Part shown: in pieces, positions 9,502 to 17,729 of the stretch | How positions within the stretch are numbered: the stretch's first letter is position 1 | How the letters are laid out: every line of letters begins with the position of its first letter | Assembly (NCBI GenBank): GCA_016717725.1 | Contig: JADKFA010000005.1 | Location: 62,001 to 126,000, forward strand | Reading direction: 5' to 3' | DNA length: 64,000 nucleotides | Source: Bacteroidota bacterium | GTDB lineage: Bacteria; Bacteroidota; Bacteroidia; AKYH767-A; OLB10 | The notes under the pieces: generated by a model | Told to the model about the DNA's origin: nothing | The model's database searches: none | What the model saw: only the letters and a program-made list of their open reading frames with translations | Translations under genes and position numbers: made by a program

Positions 9502-9811
9502 GATTTCGTTTGTATAAAAGTAAAGGAATGAATTCTTACTCTTGCAAAGCTAATCTTAATACTAAAATAACTGTCTGCAAACACCCTAATAAATTGAATT
9601 TAAGTGACTATTTAACTTGATGTACTATTGAATGCTTGAAGTTTTGGAAATAATTTACGCAATCAAGATATAAACAAATCCTAAGTTATCCTTTTAATCC
9701 GGGTCATCTGTGTTAAAATTATGGATTTAGAAGTACTATGAATTGATATAAATCTAGTTAACTTTATTCAAGAATCTGCAATAATCCAATATGTAATCAA
9801 GAAGTCACCAT
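9502..9811. other. Intergenic region without a recognised gene
   Basis: AT-rich sequence with scattered stops in all frames. It contains an intergenic-type motif near 9697-9722 (atccgggtcatctgtgtta) of the kind often found between Bacteroidota genes. I see no RNA gene or terminator. Confidence 0.4.
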
Positions 9812-9867
9812 ATCTAACATCTAACATCTAACATCTAACATCTAACATCTAACATCTAACATCCAAC
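9812..9867. repeat. Heptanucleotide tandem array (ATCTAAC)x7 plus ATCCAAC
   Basis: Seven perfect copies of ATCTAAC run from 9812 to 9860, followed by one ATCCAAC variant. The array ends two bases before the stop codon of the minus-strand DUF1569 gene. Related short arrays lie at 11655-11677 and 24662-24688, also at 3' ends of minus-strand genes. Confidence 0.9.
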
Positions 9868-9869
9868 AT

Positions 9870-10343
9870 CTATCTCCCAAACTGTCTAAGATGATGATCC
9901 AAATGTTTCCATTGCAGTTGATCCCATTCGTTTTCATTCATTGCTCCAAAAAACGGATGTTTACCTCTGTCATTCTGCGGACCTGCTTCTCCAAATTGTT
10001 TTATTAGAGAAATTAATTGCTGCTTTTCGTTTTCAAATTCCAATGGAATATCTCCCACTTTAAATTCGGGTGCTGTTGGTAAATCTCTCTTAAATGGTTC
10101 AGGTTTTAGTAAACTTTTCTTCGCCATTTTTCCAAAAAGCAATCCAATCAATCCTTGTTTTAATTTTAGCTCACCTAACGCTACTTGTAATGGAGCTTGA
10201 CAATGTCGAAGCATTTTTTTTACATCCATCTTTCCCCATTCAGCGTTAGAATCGGAACTTAACTGTTGAATTCGATTTAGAATTTCTTGACGATCTTGTG
10301 AATGAAATAGGGATGGCATGTTATTTATTTTTTTCTCGAGCAA
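9870..10343 (-). CDS. DUF1569 domain protein (DinB-like fold)
   Basis: The 157-residue protein matches DUF1569, a four-helix-bundle relative of DinB/YfiT proteins. Family features are the early RIQQLS...AEWGKMDVKKMLRHCQAPL segment and the late HPFFGAMNENEWDQLQWKHLDHHLRQFGR segment. Histidines in these two regions (RHC and HLDHHLRQF) are at the usual metal-ligand positions. Function is unknown, with thiol-transferase-like or metal-dependent roles suggested by the fold. The start may be the internal ATG at 10319 (MPSLFHSQDR), which resembles other family N-termini better. The stop codon lies at the edge of a heptad array. Confidence 0.82.
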   Translation of the reverse strand: MLEKKINNMPSLFHSQDRQEILNRIQQLSSDSNAEWGKMDVKKMLRHCQAPLQVALGELKLKQGLIGLLFGKMAKKSLLKPEPFKRDLPTAPEFKVGDIPLEFENEKQQLISLIKQFGEAGPQNDRGKHPFFGAMNENEWDQLQWKHLDHHLRQFGR

Positions 10344-10379
10344 AATTACTAAATACTATAAATGACACATATTATAATA

Positions 10380-10489
10380 GAGCCCCATCTCCCTCGCGAA
10401 GCTTCGCGATCCCATCTCCAATTCTCCCTTCGACAAGCTCAGGGAGCACCCCCATCTCCCATCTCCTTCCCGATAGCTATCAGGACTAA
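10380..10489. repeat. REP-like intergenic palindromes
   Basis: Three imperfect or perfect palindromes are packed here: a perfect 16-bp palindrome TCGCGAAGCTTCGCGA at 10394-10409, a CTCCCT...AGGGAG hairpin at 10424-10446, and the core GATAGCTATC near 10472-10481. Relatives occur at 56976-56996 and at 16828-16840, so they are dispersed elements of this genome. CCCATCTCC direct repeats separate them. Confidence 0.7.
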
Positions 10490-11536
10490 TCACTGAACAA
10501 TTATCTTTTTAATAGACTGATGTTCTCCATTGTAGATTTTCACCAAATAAATCCCTTTCGGATAAGAGGAGATATCAACTGATAATAAACCTGAACTCCG
10601 GGTTTGTTCCGTAAAAATAATTTTCCCAGTTAAATCAGTAACCTCTAATTTTAATGTTTTTTGGTTCCTGTCAAAGGATGAAACGGTGAATTTTCCAGCA
10701 GAAGGATTCGGTGAGATGGAAAAAAATTCTGTATTATTTTCGGCAATTCCGGTTGGAGTAGATATAGGTTGAAATCGGAGTACCTGAGGTTCCGGGGTTC
10801 CATCTACGGTAGTAACTCCAGAAACTAGAAGCGGTTGTTGAATGGAATCGTTGAACCAGTAGGTATAATCATCTTCGATTAAATAATCGATGATGGGTAG
10901 ACCGAGCATATAAATTTTGATATGAAAATTTTCTATTACATGTACCCTTAACACATCAGTAAATGTACTGTTGGGGAGCATCAATGTGCCCTGCATATCG
11001 GCGTTGATGGTAACAATCCCGGATTCAATTTTTACAGAGTCCTCGCCTACATTGAAAGGGGAGTAGCGACCATTATAAGACGAATTAAAAGTTTGTCCAG
11101 CGGTGATCGGAAACTGAAACTCTTTGGCAAAACTTCCATTCTCATAAATACCGAAATTGCTGGCACTGCTAAACCATCCCAATCGCTTAACTTCAGTACT
11201 CGTATTTTGATAATAGAAATAACCAGGAGCACCACTTTCTCCGCGTGCGATGTTAGCAGAAGGAAACGAATCTTTTCCCATGTTAGCGGGAATCGTTGTA
11301 GGATCGATATAATAGAAATCATAGGATGTTCCAGTAAGAAATAACCCCGTTTGATCCCACAGTTTATTCGTTACGGGACCAGTCCCAATAGGGTCAAATC
11401 CGAAGGGATTTGCATTGACATAATGTATAGTATCACCGATTGACGGCAGTTGATTGGTTTCGGAAATTGTGATCAATTGAGCACTGGAATTTGATGCAAA
11501 AAAAATAGAGAGAAATAGAGTAAGCAATCGATTCAT
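10490..11536 (-). CDS. Secreted T9SS type A protein of 348 residues
   Basis: A signal peptide (MNRLLTLFLSIFFASNSSAQ) is followed by a beta-rich domain of about 230 residues that I do not recognise. A type A sorting domain closes the protein (about 265-348: FSISPNPSAGKFTVSSF, KLEVTDLTGKIIFTEQ, YPKGIYLVKIYNGEHQSIKKIIVQ). The middle contains a segment (ESGIVTINADMQGTLMLPN) seen in many Bacteroidota hypothetical secreted proteins. It should be exported by the T9SS and attached to the surface or released. It is flanked by REP-like repeats on its 3' side and appears monocistronic. Confidence 0.85.
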   Translation of the reverse strand: MNRLLTLFLSIFFASNSSAQLITISETNQLPSIGDTIHYVNANPFGFDPIGTGPVTNKLWDQTGLFLTGTSYDFYYIDPTTIPANMGKDSFPSANIARGESGAPGYFYYQNTSTEVKRLGWFSSASNFGIYENGSFAKEFQFPITAGQTFNSSYNGRYSPFNVGEDSVKIESGIVTINADMQGTLMLPNSTFTDVLRVHVIENFHIKIYMLGLPIIDYLIEDDYTYWFNDSIQQPLLVSGVTTVDGTPEPQVLRFQPISTPTGIAENNTEFFSISPNPSAGKFTVSSFDRNQKTLKLEVTDLTGKIIFTEQTRSSGLLSVDISSYPKGIYLVKIYNGEHQSIKKIIVQ

Positions 11537-11654
11537 AGTGGATAGTTTTTAGTTGAGAATGTAAGTATATTTGAACTGTTATTGTACTAACAAATATAAT
11601 ATAATTCTCTTTAGCTTCTGGCTTCTGGCTTATATCTTCTTTATCAGCATCTAG

Positions 11655-11677
11655 TATCTAACATCCAACATCTAACC
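11655..11677. repeat. Short heptad array (ATCTAAC/ATCCAAC)
   Basis: Three units, TATCTAAC-ATCCAAC-ATCTAAC, end inside the stop codon of the minus-strand YdeI-like gene: the TAG at 11674-11672 is part of the last unit. Same family as 9812-9867. Confidence 0.7.
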
Positions 11678-12181
11678 TCCTAAAAAAATCCCTCTCGCCG
11701 TTTCTTTCCCCTCCGGACACGCTTTTAAATTATTAATGAGTTTCAACGCTCGTTCAATTCTCTTGTCGGAATTCTTTACTCCAATTACATAGTAAATAAT
11801 ATTTCGTTGCTTCCCTCCACTAATATTCATAAATCGTTTTTCTGCCTCGGGATCTTGTGCGAAAATTTCAATGAGCTCCTCCGGAACTTCCATGCCGAAT
11901 TCACTTTTATCCGGTTCAAGCGTCACATCAATTTTATCGCCCAACGCAATTGAAAATTCTTTTAGTTTCTTTTTGTTGATGGTAATGTATCCTCTTCCTT
12001 CACCCAAGGCCATCATGCCGCATTGAAATTTTGAATGTTTGTTGATGCTACAAAACAATCGTTGCTTATTGAGTCCGCCTAATTTTTTTACAATAGTAGC
12101 TGGAACTTCTACATAATGTACGCCCATCAAATAGTCGAGCTTACCAATGCGAGAGGTAAATGAAACTTTTGGAGTTGACAT
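11672..12181 (-). CDS. YdeI/OmpD-associated family protein with DUF1905 domain
   Basis: The 169-residue protein has an N-terminal DUF1905 beta-barrel-like domain (about 1-95: KLDYLMGVHYVEVPATIV, RGYITINKKKLKEFSIALGD) and a C-terminal YdeI-type helical tail (about 105-160: ELIEIFAQDPEAEKRFMNIS, RIERALKLINNLK). YdeI proteins are annotated as OmpD-associated; the function in Bacteroidota is unknown. There is no signal peptide. The last codons run into a heptad repeat, which supplies the stop. It lies 76 bases from accC on the same strand, so read-through from the acc operon is possible. Confidence 0.83.
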   Translation of the reverse strand: MSTPKVSFTSRIGKLDYLMGVHYVEVPATIVKKLGGLNKQRLFCSINKHSKFQCGMMALGEGRGYITINKKKLKEFSIALGDKIDVTLEPDKSEFGMEVPEELIEIFAQDPEAEKRFMNISGGKQRNIIYYVIGVKNSDKRIERALKLINNLKACPEGKETARGIFLGG

Positions 12182-12257
12182 CTACTTAATTTTTTGAATA
12201 AATCCATCTACAGAAAAACACATCACGAAGAAACATTCGACTGTGAAACAATTTCAT

Positions 12258-13595
12258 TTATTTCAACACAAAGCTTTCTAAAAACTTCGTGGTATAATTT
12301 CCTTTTCTAAAATCTTCGTTTAACATCAATTGTTGATGGAAAGGAATCGTAGTTTTTATTCCTTCAATTACAAACTCACTCAACGCACGCTCCATCGTTT
12401 GAATCGCTTCTTCACGCGTTTGCGCAATGGTGATCAACTTAGCAATCATGGAATCGTAATACGGAGGAATAGTATAACCCGCGTAAATATGTGAGTCAAC
12501 ACGCACGCCGTGTCCTCCTGGTTGATGCAATACCGTAATTTTTCCGGGGCAAGGACGAAAATCATTGTACGGATCTTCTGCATTAATTCTACATTCAATT
12601 GCATGCATCGTAGGAATATGGTTTTTTCCGCTGATCGGAACACCTGCAGCAATCTTTATTTGTTCTTTAATTAAATCGTAGTTGATTACTTCTTCGGTGA
12701 TGGTATGCTCCACTTGAATACGAGTGTTCATCTCCATAAAATAAAAATCACTATGCTTATCCACTAAAAATTCAATGGTTCCAACACCTTCGTAATTGCT
12801 CGCTAAGGTTGCTTTAATAGCCGCATCACCCATCGCTTCACGTAATTTCTCCGTCATGAACGGACTTGGTGTTTCCTCTAATAATTTTTGGTGACGACGT
12901 TGAATCGAACAATCACGCTCACTCAAGTGACAAGCTTTTCCATATTGATCACCTGCAATTTGAATTTCAATATGACGAGGTTCTTCAATGTATTTTTCCA
13001 TGTACAAACCATCGTTTCCAAAGGCTGCACCTGCTTCGGTTTGTGCATTTTCAAATGCTTTTACAATCTCATCTTCCTTCCATACAATGCGCATTCCCTT
13101 ACCACCACCACCAGCAGTTGCTTTAATGATGACAGGGTACTTCATTTCCTTCGCCACTTTTTTTGCGTGCTCTACATTTTCAAGCAAGCCATCCGAACCA
13201 GGAATAGTTGGAACGCCAGCTTTCTTCATCGTCATCTTCGCATTGGCCTTGTCGCCCATGGCATCAATTTGCTCAGGGGTAGCACCAATAAATTTTACAC
13301 CATGTTTTGCACAAATCGCAGAAAATTTTGAATTCTCACTCAAGAAACCATAGCCAGGATGAATCGCATCTGCATTCGTTAATTCTGCAGCGGCTAAAAT
13401 GCGTTGCATGTTTAAATACGAATCACGACTGGGAGGAGGTCCAATGCAAACCGCTTCATCTGCAAAACGTACATGCAAACTTTCTTTGTCGGCAGTAGAA
13501 TAAACAGCGACAGTGCGAATACCCATTTCTTTACACGTACGGATAATTCGAAGTGCAATTTCGCCACGGTTGGCTATGAGAATTTTATTAAACAT
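12258..13595 (-). CDS. accC: Acetyl-CoA carboxylase, biotin carboxylase subunit
   Basis: This 445-residue ATP-grasp enzyme carboxylates the biotin on BCCP using ATP and bicarbonate, the first half of malonyl-CoA synthesis. Diagnostic segments are the N-terminal FNKILIANRGEIALRIIRTC, the glycine-rich ATP loop GGGGKGMR (about 164-171), the catalytic region MEMNTRIQVEHTITEEV (about 285-300) and the C-terminal lid/dimer region. Length equals the family standard (about 445-450). It follows accB on the same strand with a 144-base gap that contains a hairpin. Cytoplasmic and essential in most bacteria. Confidence 0.98.
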   Translation of the reverse strand: MFNKILIANRGEIALRIIRTCKEMGIRTVAVYSTADKESLHVRFADEAVCIGPPPSRDSYLNMQRILAAAELTNADAIHPGYGFLSENSKFSAICAKHGVKFIGATPEQIDAMGDKANAKMTMKKAGVPTIPGSDGLLENVEHAKKVAKEMKYPVIIKATAGGGGKGMRIVWKEDEIVKAFENAQTEAGAAFGNDGLYMEKYIEEPRHIEIQIAGDQYGKACHLSERDCSIQRRHQKLLEETPSPFMTEKLREAMGDAAIKATLASNYEGVGTIEFLVDKHSDFYFMEMNTRIQVEHTITEEVINYDLIKEQIKIAAGVPISGKNHIPTMHAIECRINAEDPYNDFRPCPGKITVLHQPGGHGVRVDSHIYAGYTIPPYYDSMIAKLITIAQTREEAIQTMERALSEFVIEGIKTTIPFHQQLMLNEDFRKGNYTTKFLESFVLK

Positions 13596-13611
13596 AATGG
13601 AGTCTTTGTAG

Positions 13612-13642
13612 AAAAGGCATCTCTGTTTAGAAAATGCCTTTT
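13612..13642 (-). terminator. Hairpin between accB and accC (possible attenuator)
   Basis: AAAAGGCAT at 13612-13620 pairs perfectly with ATGCCTTTT at 13634-13642 around a 13-base loop. It lies in the accB-accC gap on the transcript. There is only a short T-stretch after it, so partial termination or an mRNA processing/stability element is possible. Confidence 0.35.
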
Positions 13643-13739
13643 AATTTTATTTACTTTAATCTTTGAGTTTTGGCTCTTCGTTAAAATAAAAATTCCAATT
13701 CCGAAGAGATGGAATATTTTTAAAAACGAGATGACTTTT

Positions 13740-14213
13740 TTAAGATGGATCAACGAGGAATAAAGGGGTATCGTATTCTACCGGTTTCATATTATCCACC
13801 AATACTTTTACGATGCGTCCCGATATTTCGGATTCAATCTCATTAAAAAGTTTCATGGCTTCAATGATGCATAAAACTTTTCCAGGTTTGATTTCATCAC
13901 CAACATTAGCAAGGACAGGTTTGTCTGGACCAGAGGCGCGATAGAAAGTTCCAATCATTGGACTCTTGATGGTGATGTATTTTGAATCGTCAGCAACTGG
14001 AGAAGGAGTAGGAGCTGCAGGAGCCGCTGGGGCAGGGGCAGGTGCCGCCATTTGAGCAACTGGCATGGGAGCTGGTGCCGCATGATATATTTGCTCCACT
14101 TTAGGACTGCTATTTTTTATGGTTATTTTGAAGTCTTTCAATTCAAGATTAACTTCACTTACACCCGCTTTAGCTACAAACTTAATGAGCTCTTCGATTT
14201 CCTTTTTATTCAT
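13740..14213 (-). CDS. accB: Acetyl-CoA carboxylase, biotin carboxyl carrier protein
   Basis: The 157-residue protein has the two-part BCCP layout: an N-terminal helical segment (KEIEELIKFVAKAGVSEV), an Ala/Pro-rich flexible hinge (about 45-75) and a C-terminal biotinyl domain. The biotin-accepting lysine is K121 in the EAMKLF motif. It carries carboxybiotin from AccC to the carboxyltransferase. It is the first gene of an accB-accC pair. Three T-tracts with 10-base phasing lie 86-112 bases upstream. In many Bacteroidota accB follows fabH directly or via efp; here fabH is about 10 kb away. Confidence 0.97.
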   Translation of the reverse strand: MNKKEIEELIKFVAKAGVSEVNLELKDFKITIKNSSPKVEQIYHAAPAPMPVAQMAAPAPAPAAPAAPTPSPVADDSKYITIKSPMIGTFYRASGPDKPVLANVGDEIKPGKVLCIIEAMKLFNEIESEISGRIVKVLVDNMKPVEYDTPLFLVDPS

Positions 14214-14298
14214 AAGGATAGATTATTTTGAATCGTTAAAAATAGAAGAAATCTTCAAAAATCAGCAACTTTTTCAATATTTCTTTAAAAATATGGCC

Positions 14299-14325
14299 TT
14301 TTTGGGCCTTTTTGGCTATTTTTTT
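14299..14325 (-). promoter_or_regulatory. Phased T/A-tracts upstream of accB
   Basis: T-tracts begin at 14299, 14309 and 14319, exactly 10 bases apart, separated by GGGCC/GGC. In-phase A-tracts of this kind bend DNA. They sit upstream of the expected accB promoter. Confidence 0.35.
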
Positions 14326-14432
14326 GGCAATTTTCTGTTATTAATATTAGTTCAGTTTCATACAATTGTCAAATTAGCCTTGAAAAGGAAATGGTAATAA
14401 ATGGCATTTTTAGAGAAACACAGAAAAAGAAA

Positions 14433-14458
14433 GTCCCGGTTAATTAAATAACCAGGAC
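14433..14458 (-). terminator. Rho-independent terminator of the Omp28-like gene
   Basis: GTCCCGGTTA and TAACCAGGAC form a 10-bp stem with one mismatch around a 6-base loop. On the minus strand it is followed by TTTCTTTTTC. It lies 34 bases after the stop at 14493. Confidence 0.75.
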
Positions 14459-14492
14459 CATTCTCTATTTTATCAGGTCAATTGACCCTATA

Positions 14493-16439
14493 TTATTCTT
14501 TAATGAATTTTAACGCTGTTTTGCCTGAAGGAGTAGTCAATGTCATATGATACATACCAGCAGATAAATTACCAACATTCCAGAACATTTTGCTCTCACC
14601 TTTACTGATCTGACCTAAATCCTGGTTCATGATAACTTTTCCAAGTACATCAGTAACGGTTACCATTACAGAAGAAGTTTCCTGTAAATGCAAGGCAAGA
14701 TTGATAATGTCAGATGTAGCTGTAGGATAAACATAAGAGCCAACCAACGGATTATTCTGATTGTTTAAGCCTGTAGTGATAACGACCGGGAATTTGTTAG
14801 TATTAAGTACAGCTCCGGTTGAATTATTAATAACAACTGCAGCAATCCATAATTGACTTTTATCCCATGCAGCATTTGCTATAGTTGTAAACTGGTAATT
14901 GTATGAACTTCCTGAAGTAATAGCGGCTGGAAGGCTTCCACTTTGGCCACCGAATGTATTTAAAAGGGCACGACCTACGAAGTTATAATTCATAGATGCA
15001 GCAGGAACGGTAGTACCAAAGTTTTCAAAGCCACCCATTGGGCCATTCGCGCCACCTCCATAAGAGTTTGATTGACTGTACCCTGTTGTTCCCGAAACAC
15101 TGTCTTCAGCAACAATTGCAAGGAAACGATAATCGCCATTTAGAGACTGATTGAAAGTTCCAGTGAGGTCAACTGTAATCTGATTGTTGGCAAGGCTAAT
15201 AGTAGATATTCCAGATATCACAACCTCAGGAGCTAAAACAATTGAATTCATAAAATTTCCTTCAAGTTCTGATGGGTCAATTTCAGTTCCACGATTTGGA
15301 ACAACGCTTGGGTAACCACCAATTAAGGCGCCAATGCCAGCGTCATAAGCTGTCAACGTCATCGGATCTGCATTGTGGACAGCAACTCCAACAAATTGAG
15401 AAGGGTAAGTCTCAGTCATATAATCCATAAAGACTGCACCGCGAGGACACCATTGACACCAGGTTCCTGTTCCTTCTTCCGCAAAGTACTTCTTGTCAGG
15501 ATGAGGTGTTATACCTTCTACGTTATATGTTGTAGAATTATTAGCAGTACTAAGTTCTACAGCTCCATTATTGATATTGGTAATGGAAGTAGTAATCGTT
15601 TGTAATCCTGAAAGTGTATTGTAAGGTACAGTAGCCGTTAAAGTGTAGTTCGAAAGAGGCGCAATTGATAAACTGGTTAGAGATTGATTGTAGGTGTTAA
15701 CTCCATCTGTCCATGAAAAGTCAAAAGAGGTAATTGGGATTGTACCCGCGTTGGTTAAAGTTGTTTGTACAGAAAGAGGGAGATTAGTTAAATATTTTGG
15801 ATAGGCTGTAAACACTGGGCGTGCATCATCTTTACCTACTATTGTATTACTTACAGCCAAATCAACACCAACCAATGGTTCATAGATCGCTACATCGTCA
15901 ATAGCCCATCCATATAACCAGCCACCTTTGTCATTGTATTTAAAACCGATTTGAACGTTGGCATTTCCTGCAACACTTGAAAGGTCTACAAGATTGGTCT
16001 GCCATCCAGTTCCGGAATTAGCAGTTACCACCTGAAGATCTGTAAATGTTACACCATTATCTAAAGTTGCAACAATTTTCGCTTCTTCAACCAATCCCTG
16101 ATAAGCCAGATTGAAATAATAACAATCATAACTCATGAACACAGTAGTAAATGTTGTCAGATTCATGACAGGAGTAAGAAAAACATCATTGCTTTTATTG
16201 CAATTACAACCATCGTCATTGGTAGCTGCCATCAAGGTATGTGCTGCAATTGGAAATGATTGAGATTGTAGTGTATTGTTGTTGCCAACTTTCCATCCGC
16301 CATCAGTTGCCAGGGTAATATTAGACCAGCCAGCAGGAACAGCTCCGCCTTCAAAATCTTCTGTTAAGATGTTCGTTTGAGCCTGAGCCAGTCCGAGAGT
16401 ACCAGCTGCAAACAATGCCATTAGTAGAATTTTCTTCAT
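14493..16439 (-). CDS. Secreted T9SS type A protein with Omp28-like thioredoxin-fold domain
   Basis: I start at 16439 (648 residues), where a signal peptide begins (MKKILLMALFAAGTLGLAQAQ); the longer frame adds a lysine-rich, non-signal extension. About 25-185 is a choice-of-anchor/MAM-like jelly roll (FEGGAVPAGWSN...GWAIDDVAIYEP). About 190-310 is a CARDB-like stalk. About 315-550 is an Omp28-like domain with a thioredoxin-type CxxC (C328-Q-W-C331 in GTGTWCQWCPRGAVF). The last 80 residues are a type A sorting domain (GSYVYPTATSDIINLAL, GMYHMTLTTPSGKTALKFIKE). A surface or periplasmic redox role is inference from the CxxC. A clear terminator follows. Confidence 0.87.
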   Translation of the reverse strand: MKKILLMALFAAGTLGLAQAQTNILTEDFEGGAVPAGWSNITLATDGGWKVGNNNTLQSQSFPIAAHTLMAATNDDGCNCNKSNDVFLTPVMNLTTFTTVFMSYDCYYFNLAYQGLVEEAKIVATLDNGVTFTDLQVVTANSGTGWQTNLVDLSSVAGNANVQIGFKYNDKGGWLYGWAIDDVAIYEPLVGVDLAVSNTIVGKDDARPVFTAYPKYLTNLPLSVQTTLTNAGTIPITSFDFSWTDGVNTYNQSLTSLSIAPLSNYTLTATVPYNTLSGLQTITTSITNINNGAVELSTANNSTTYNVEGITPHPDKKYFAEEGTGTWCQWCPRGAVFMDYMTETYPSQFVGVAVHNADPMTLTAYDAGIGALIGGYPSVVPNRGTEIDPSELEGNFMNSIVLAPEVVISGISTISLANNQITVDLTGTFNQSLNGDYRFLAIVAEDSVSGTTGYSQSNSYGGGANGPMGGFENFGTTVPAASMNYNFVGRALLNTFGGQSGSLPAAITSGSSYNYQFTTIANAAWDKSQLWIAAVVINNSTGAVLNTNKFPVVITTGLNNQNNPLVGSYVYPTATSDIINLALHLQETSSVMVTVTDVLGKVIMNQDLGQISKGESKMFWNVGNLSAGMYHMTLTTPSGKTALKFIKE

Positions 16440-16885
16440 TTTTTTTTTGATTTTATAATTAATAGGTTTTTGATTTTTTTGAGTAAAAAGATGTTTCAAA
16501 AGTAATGTTTTTACTGATAAAACAATTATTTTATTTCCACTTAATGTATGTCCTATATTTGAACTGATGTACTACCAAATTGACCCTTGAATTTTCTTAA
16601 AAATAGATGCTAAAATAGTATTGCAACTCCTAAAACTAAAAAAATAGGTTCTAAATCAATATATTATACCAAATTCAAATATATTTTAGTTCAAAGCTAC
16701 GACTTGTTTATTTCGAAGACGATTTTAAAAAATCGTTGCAATGCCTAAGTCTACGGAACTATTTTTTTAGGAAGTAATGGTGAAAAAGAGTCCTGCAGCG
16801 CCGTCGGCAAGCCTTTGGCGGCCGATGGATAGCTATCGGGAAGCAGAGAGGACTAAAATATACTTGGAGTTGGTGTAAGGTCAAA
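16440..16885. other. Intergenic region with REP-like repeat, no recognised gene
   Basis: AT-rich leader of the Omp28-like gene followed at about 16795-16850 by GC-rich imperfect palindromes (a GCCGTCGGCAAGCC/GGCGGCCGA pair, then GGATAGCTATCGGGA). The last is shared with 10470-10485. Confidence 0.5.
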
Positions 16886-17064
16886 TCAATAAGCAAATAG
16901 TTGAGCAAAGTAAACCTCAACCACTTCTTTATACTTTCGTTTCCCTTCATCAGAAAGAAAGGATTTGTCGATAAAGGAAAATAGGTCAAGTTTTCGATCT
17001 TTAAAATAAGATGCAAAAGAGATCAATAGGGGTTTGGAAATTCCCAATCGTTTTCCGAATTCAT
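16886..17064 (-). CDS. Possible small protein of 59 residues, frameshifted
   Basis: A minus-strand ATG at 17064 opens MNSENDWEFPNP, after which the next frame reads LLISFASYFKDRKLDLF and continues with DEGKRKYKEVVEVYFAQ to a stop at 16886-16888. Inserting one C in the run of four (plus G-run 17029-17032) joins them. The composition (mixed charged and aromatic residues, sensible helices) looks coding, while the competing frame is stop-broken and compositionally odd. I recognise no family. Confidence 0.35.
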
Positions 17065-17078
17065 TAAAATTTAAATAT

Positions 17079-17153
17079 ATTTTAAGTATTCATCAGTTTA
17101 ATAGTCTCATTAGTAAAAAAAAGAAATTAATGTAACTGAGAAATACTTAAAAT
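17079..17153. repeat. Imperfect 20-bp inverted repeat with 35-base loop
   Basis: Arms 17079-17098 and 17134-17153 pair over 20 bases with two mismatches; the outer 12 bases are perfect. It lies between the SRPBCC gene and the small gene at 16886. It could be a weak terminator or a miniature element. Confidence 0.4.
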
Positions 17154-17188
17154 GAAAGAAATATACCATTTGGTAGAGGCATCTTCGA

Positions 17189-17670
17189 TTAGTTCCCTTC
17201 TACCAGATTTTTTATGGCTACCAAAATTGGATTCCACCCTTCACCATTATTAAAAGCTTCTTGATATCGTCTTTCTCTTTCAGCAACTTTAGAATAATCA
17301 CCTTGCGTAACAGTAAATAAAATGCCATCGCTTTTTTCTTCTAATAAATAGGTAACTGTCAAATAATTTTCTGGAATATCTTCAATGGTTCCATTGGGAT
17401 CAAAAACCGTGTAAACTAATTTTTGATAGGGCTCAAACATGAGAACTTTACCTTTAACAAAAACCATTTTTTGTCCTTCATAACTTCCTTCCCACAATAC
17501 TGCTTCGGTTTAACCTTCGCAGTATAAAATAAATCTCTGCCAATTTTCCAATCGCTGATCGTTTCACAACCGAACATATAAATTTTTGTTTTAGATGGAT
17601 TCACCAAGGCATCCCAAACATTTTCTTTAGAAGATTTAATAAGTATTGAATTGACAATTGTTTTTTCCAT
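17189..17670 (-). CDS. SRPBCC / AHSA1-like domain protein, frameshifted
   Basis: The first frame (from 17670) gives MEKTIVNSILIKSSKENVWD, then SDWKIGRDLFYTAKVKP. The second (from about 17506 to 17189) continues AVLWEGSYEGQKMVFVKGKV and ends NPILVAIKNLVEGN. One added G at about 17508-17511 joins them through ...KVKPEAVLWEG... into 160 residues, the normal AHSA1/SRPBCC length. The fold binds hydrophobic ligands; AHSA1-like members in Bacteroidota have no assigned substrate. The preceding gene on the same strand is a SnoaL-like protein. This lesion is not in a long homopolymer, so genuine inactivation is possible. Confidence 0.75.
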
Positions 17671-17729
17671 GAGCGTTAAAATTGAAATGTCTTGTGATTT
17701 ACTCTATACATATGTTTTCTTTTGCAATA

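Noticed and set aside
9502..9869. tRNA or small RNA gene in long intergenic gaps
   Set aside because: I found no cloverleaf, conserved GTTCGA-type arm or CCA-proximal stem by reading; a covariance-model scan would be decisive.
12866..13498. Several plus-strand ORFs of 60-147 residues
   Set aside because: They are antisense shadows of accC with unnatural composition.
16759..17016. 85-residue minus-strand ORF
   Set aside because: It crosses a REP-like repeat and is out of frame with the better coding-like reading of the same DNA (16886-17064).
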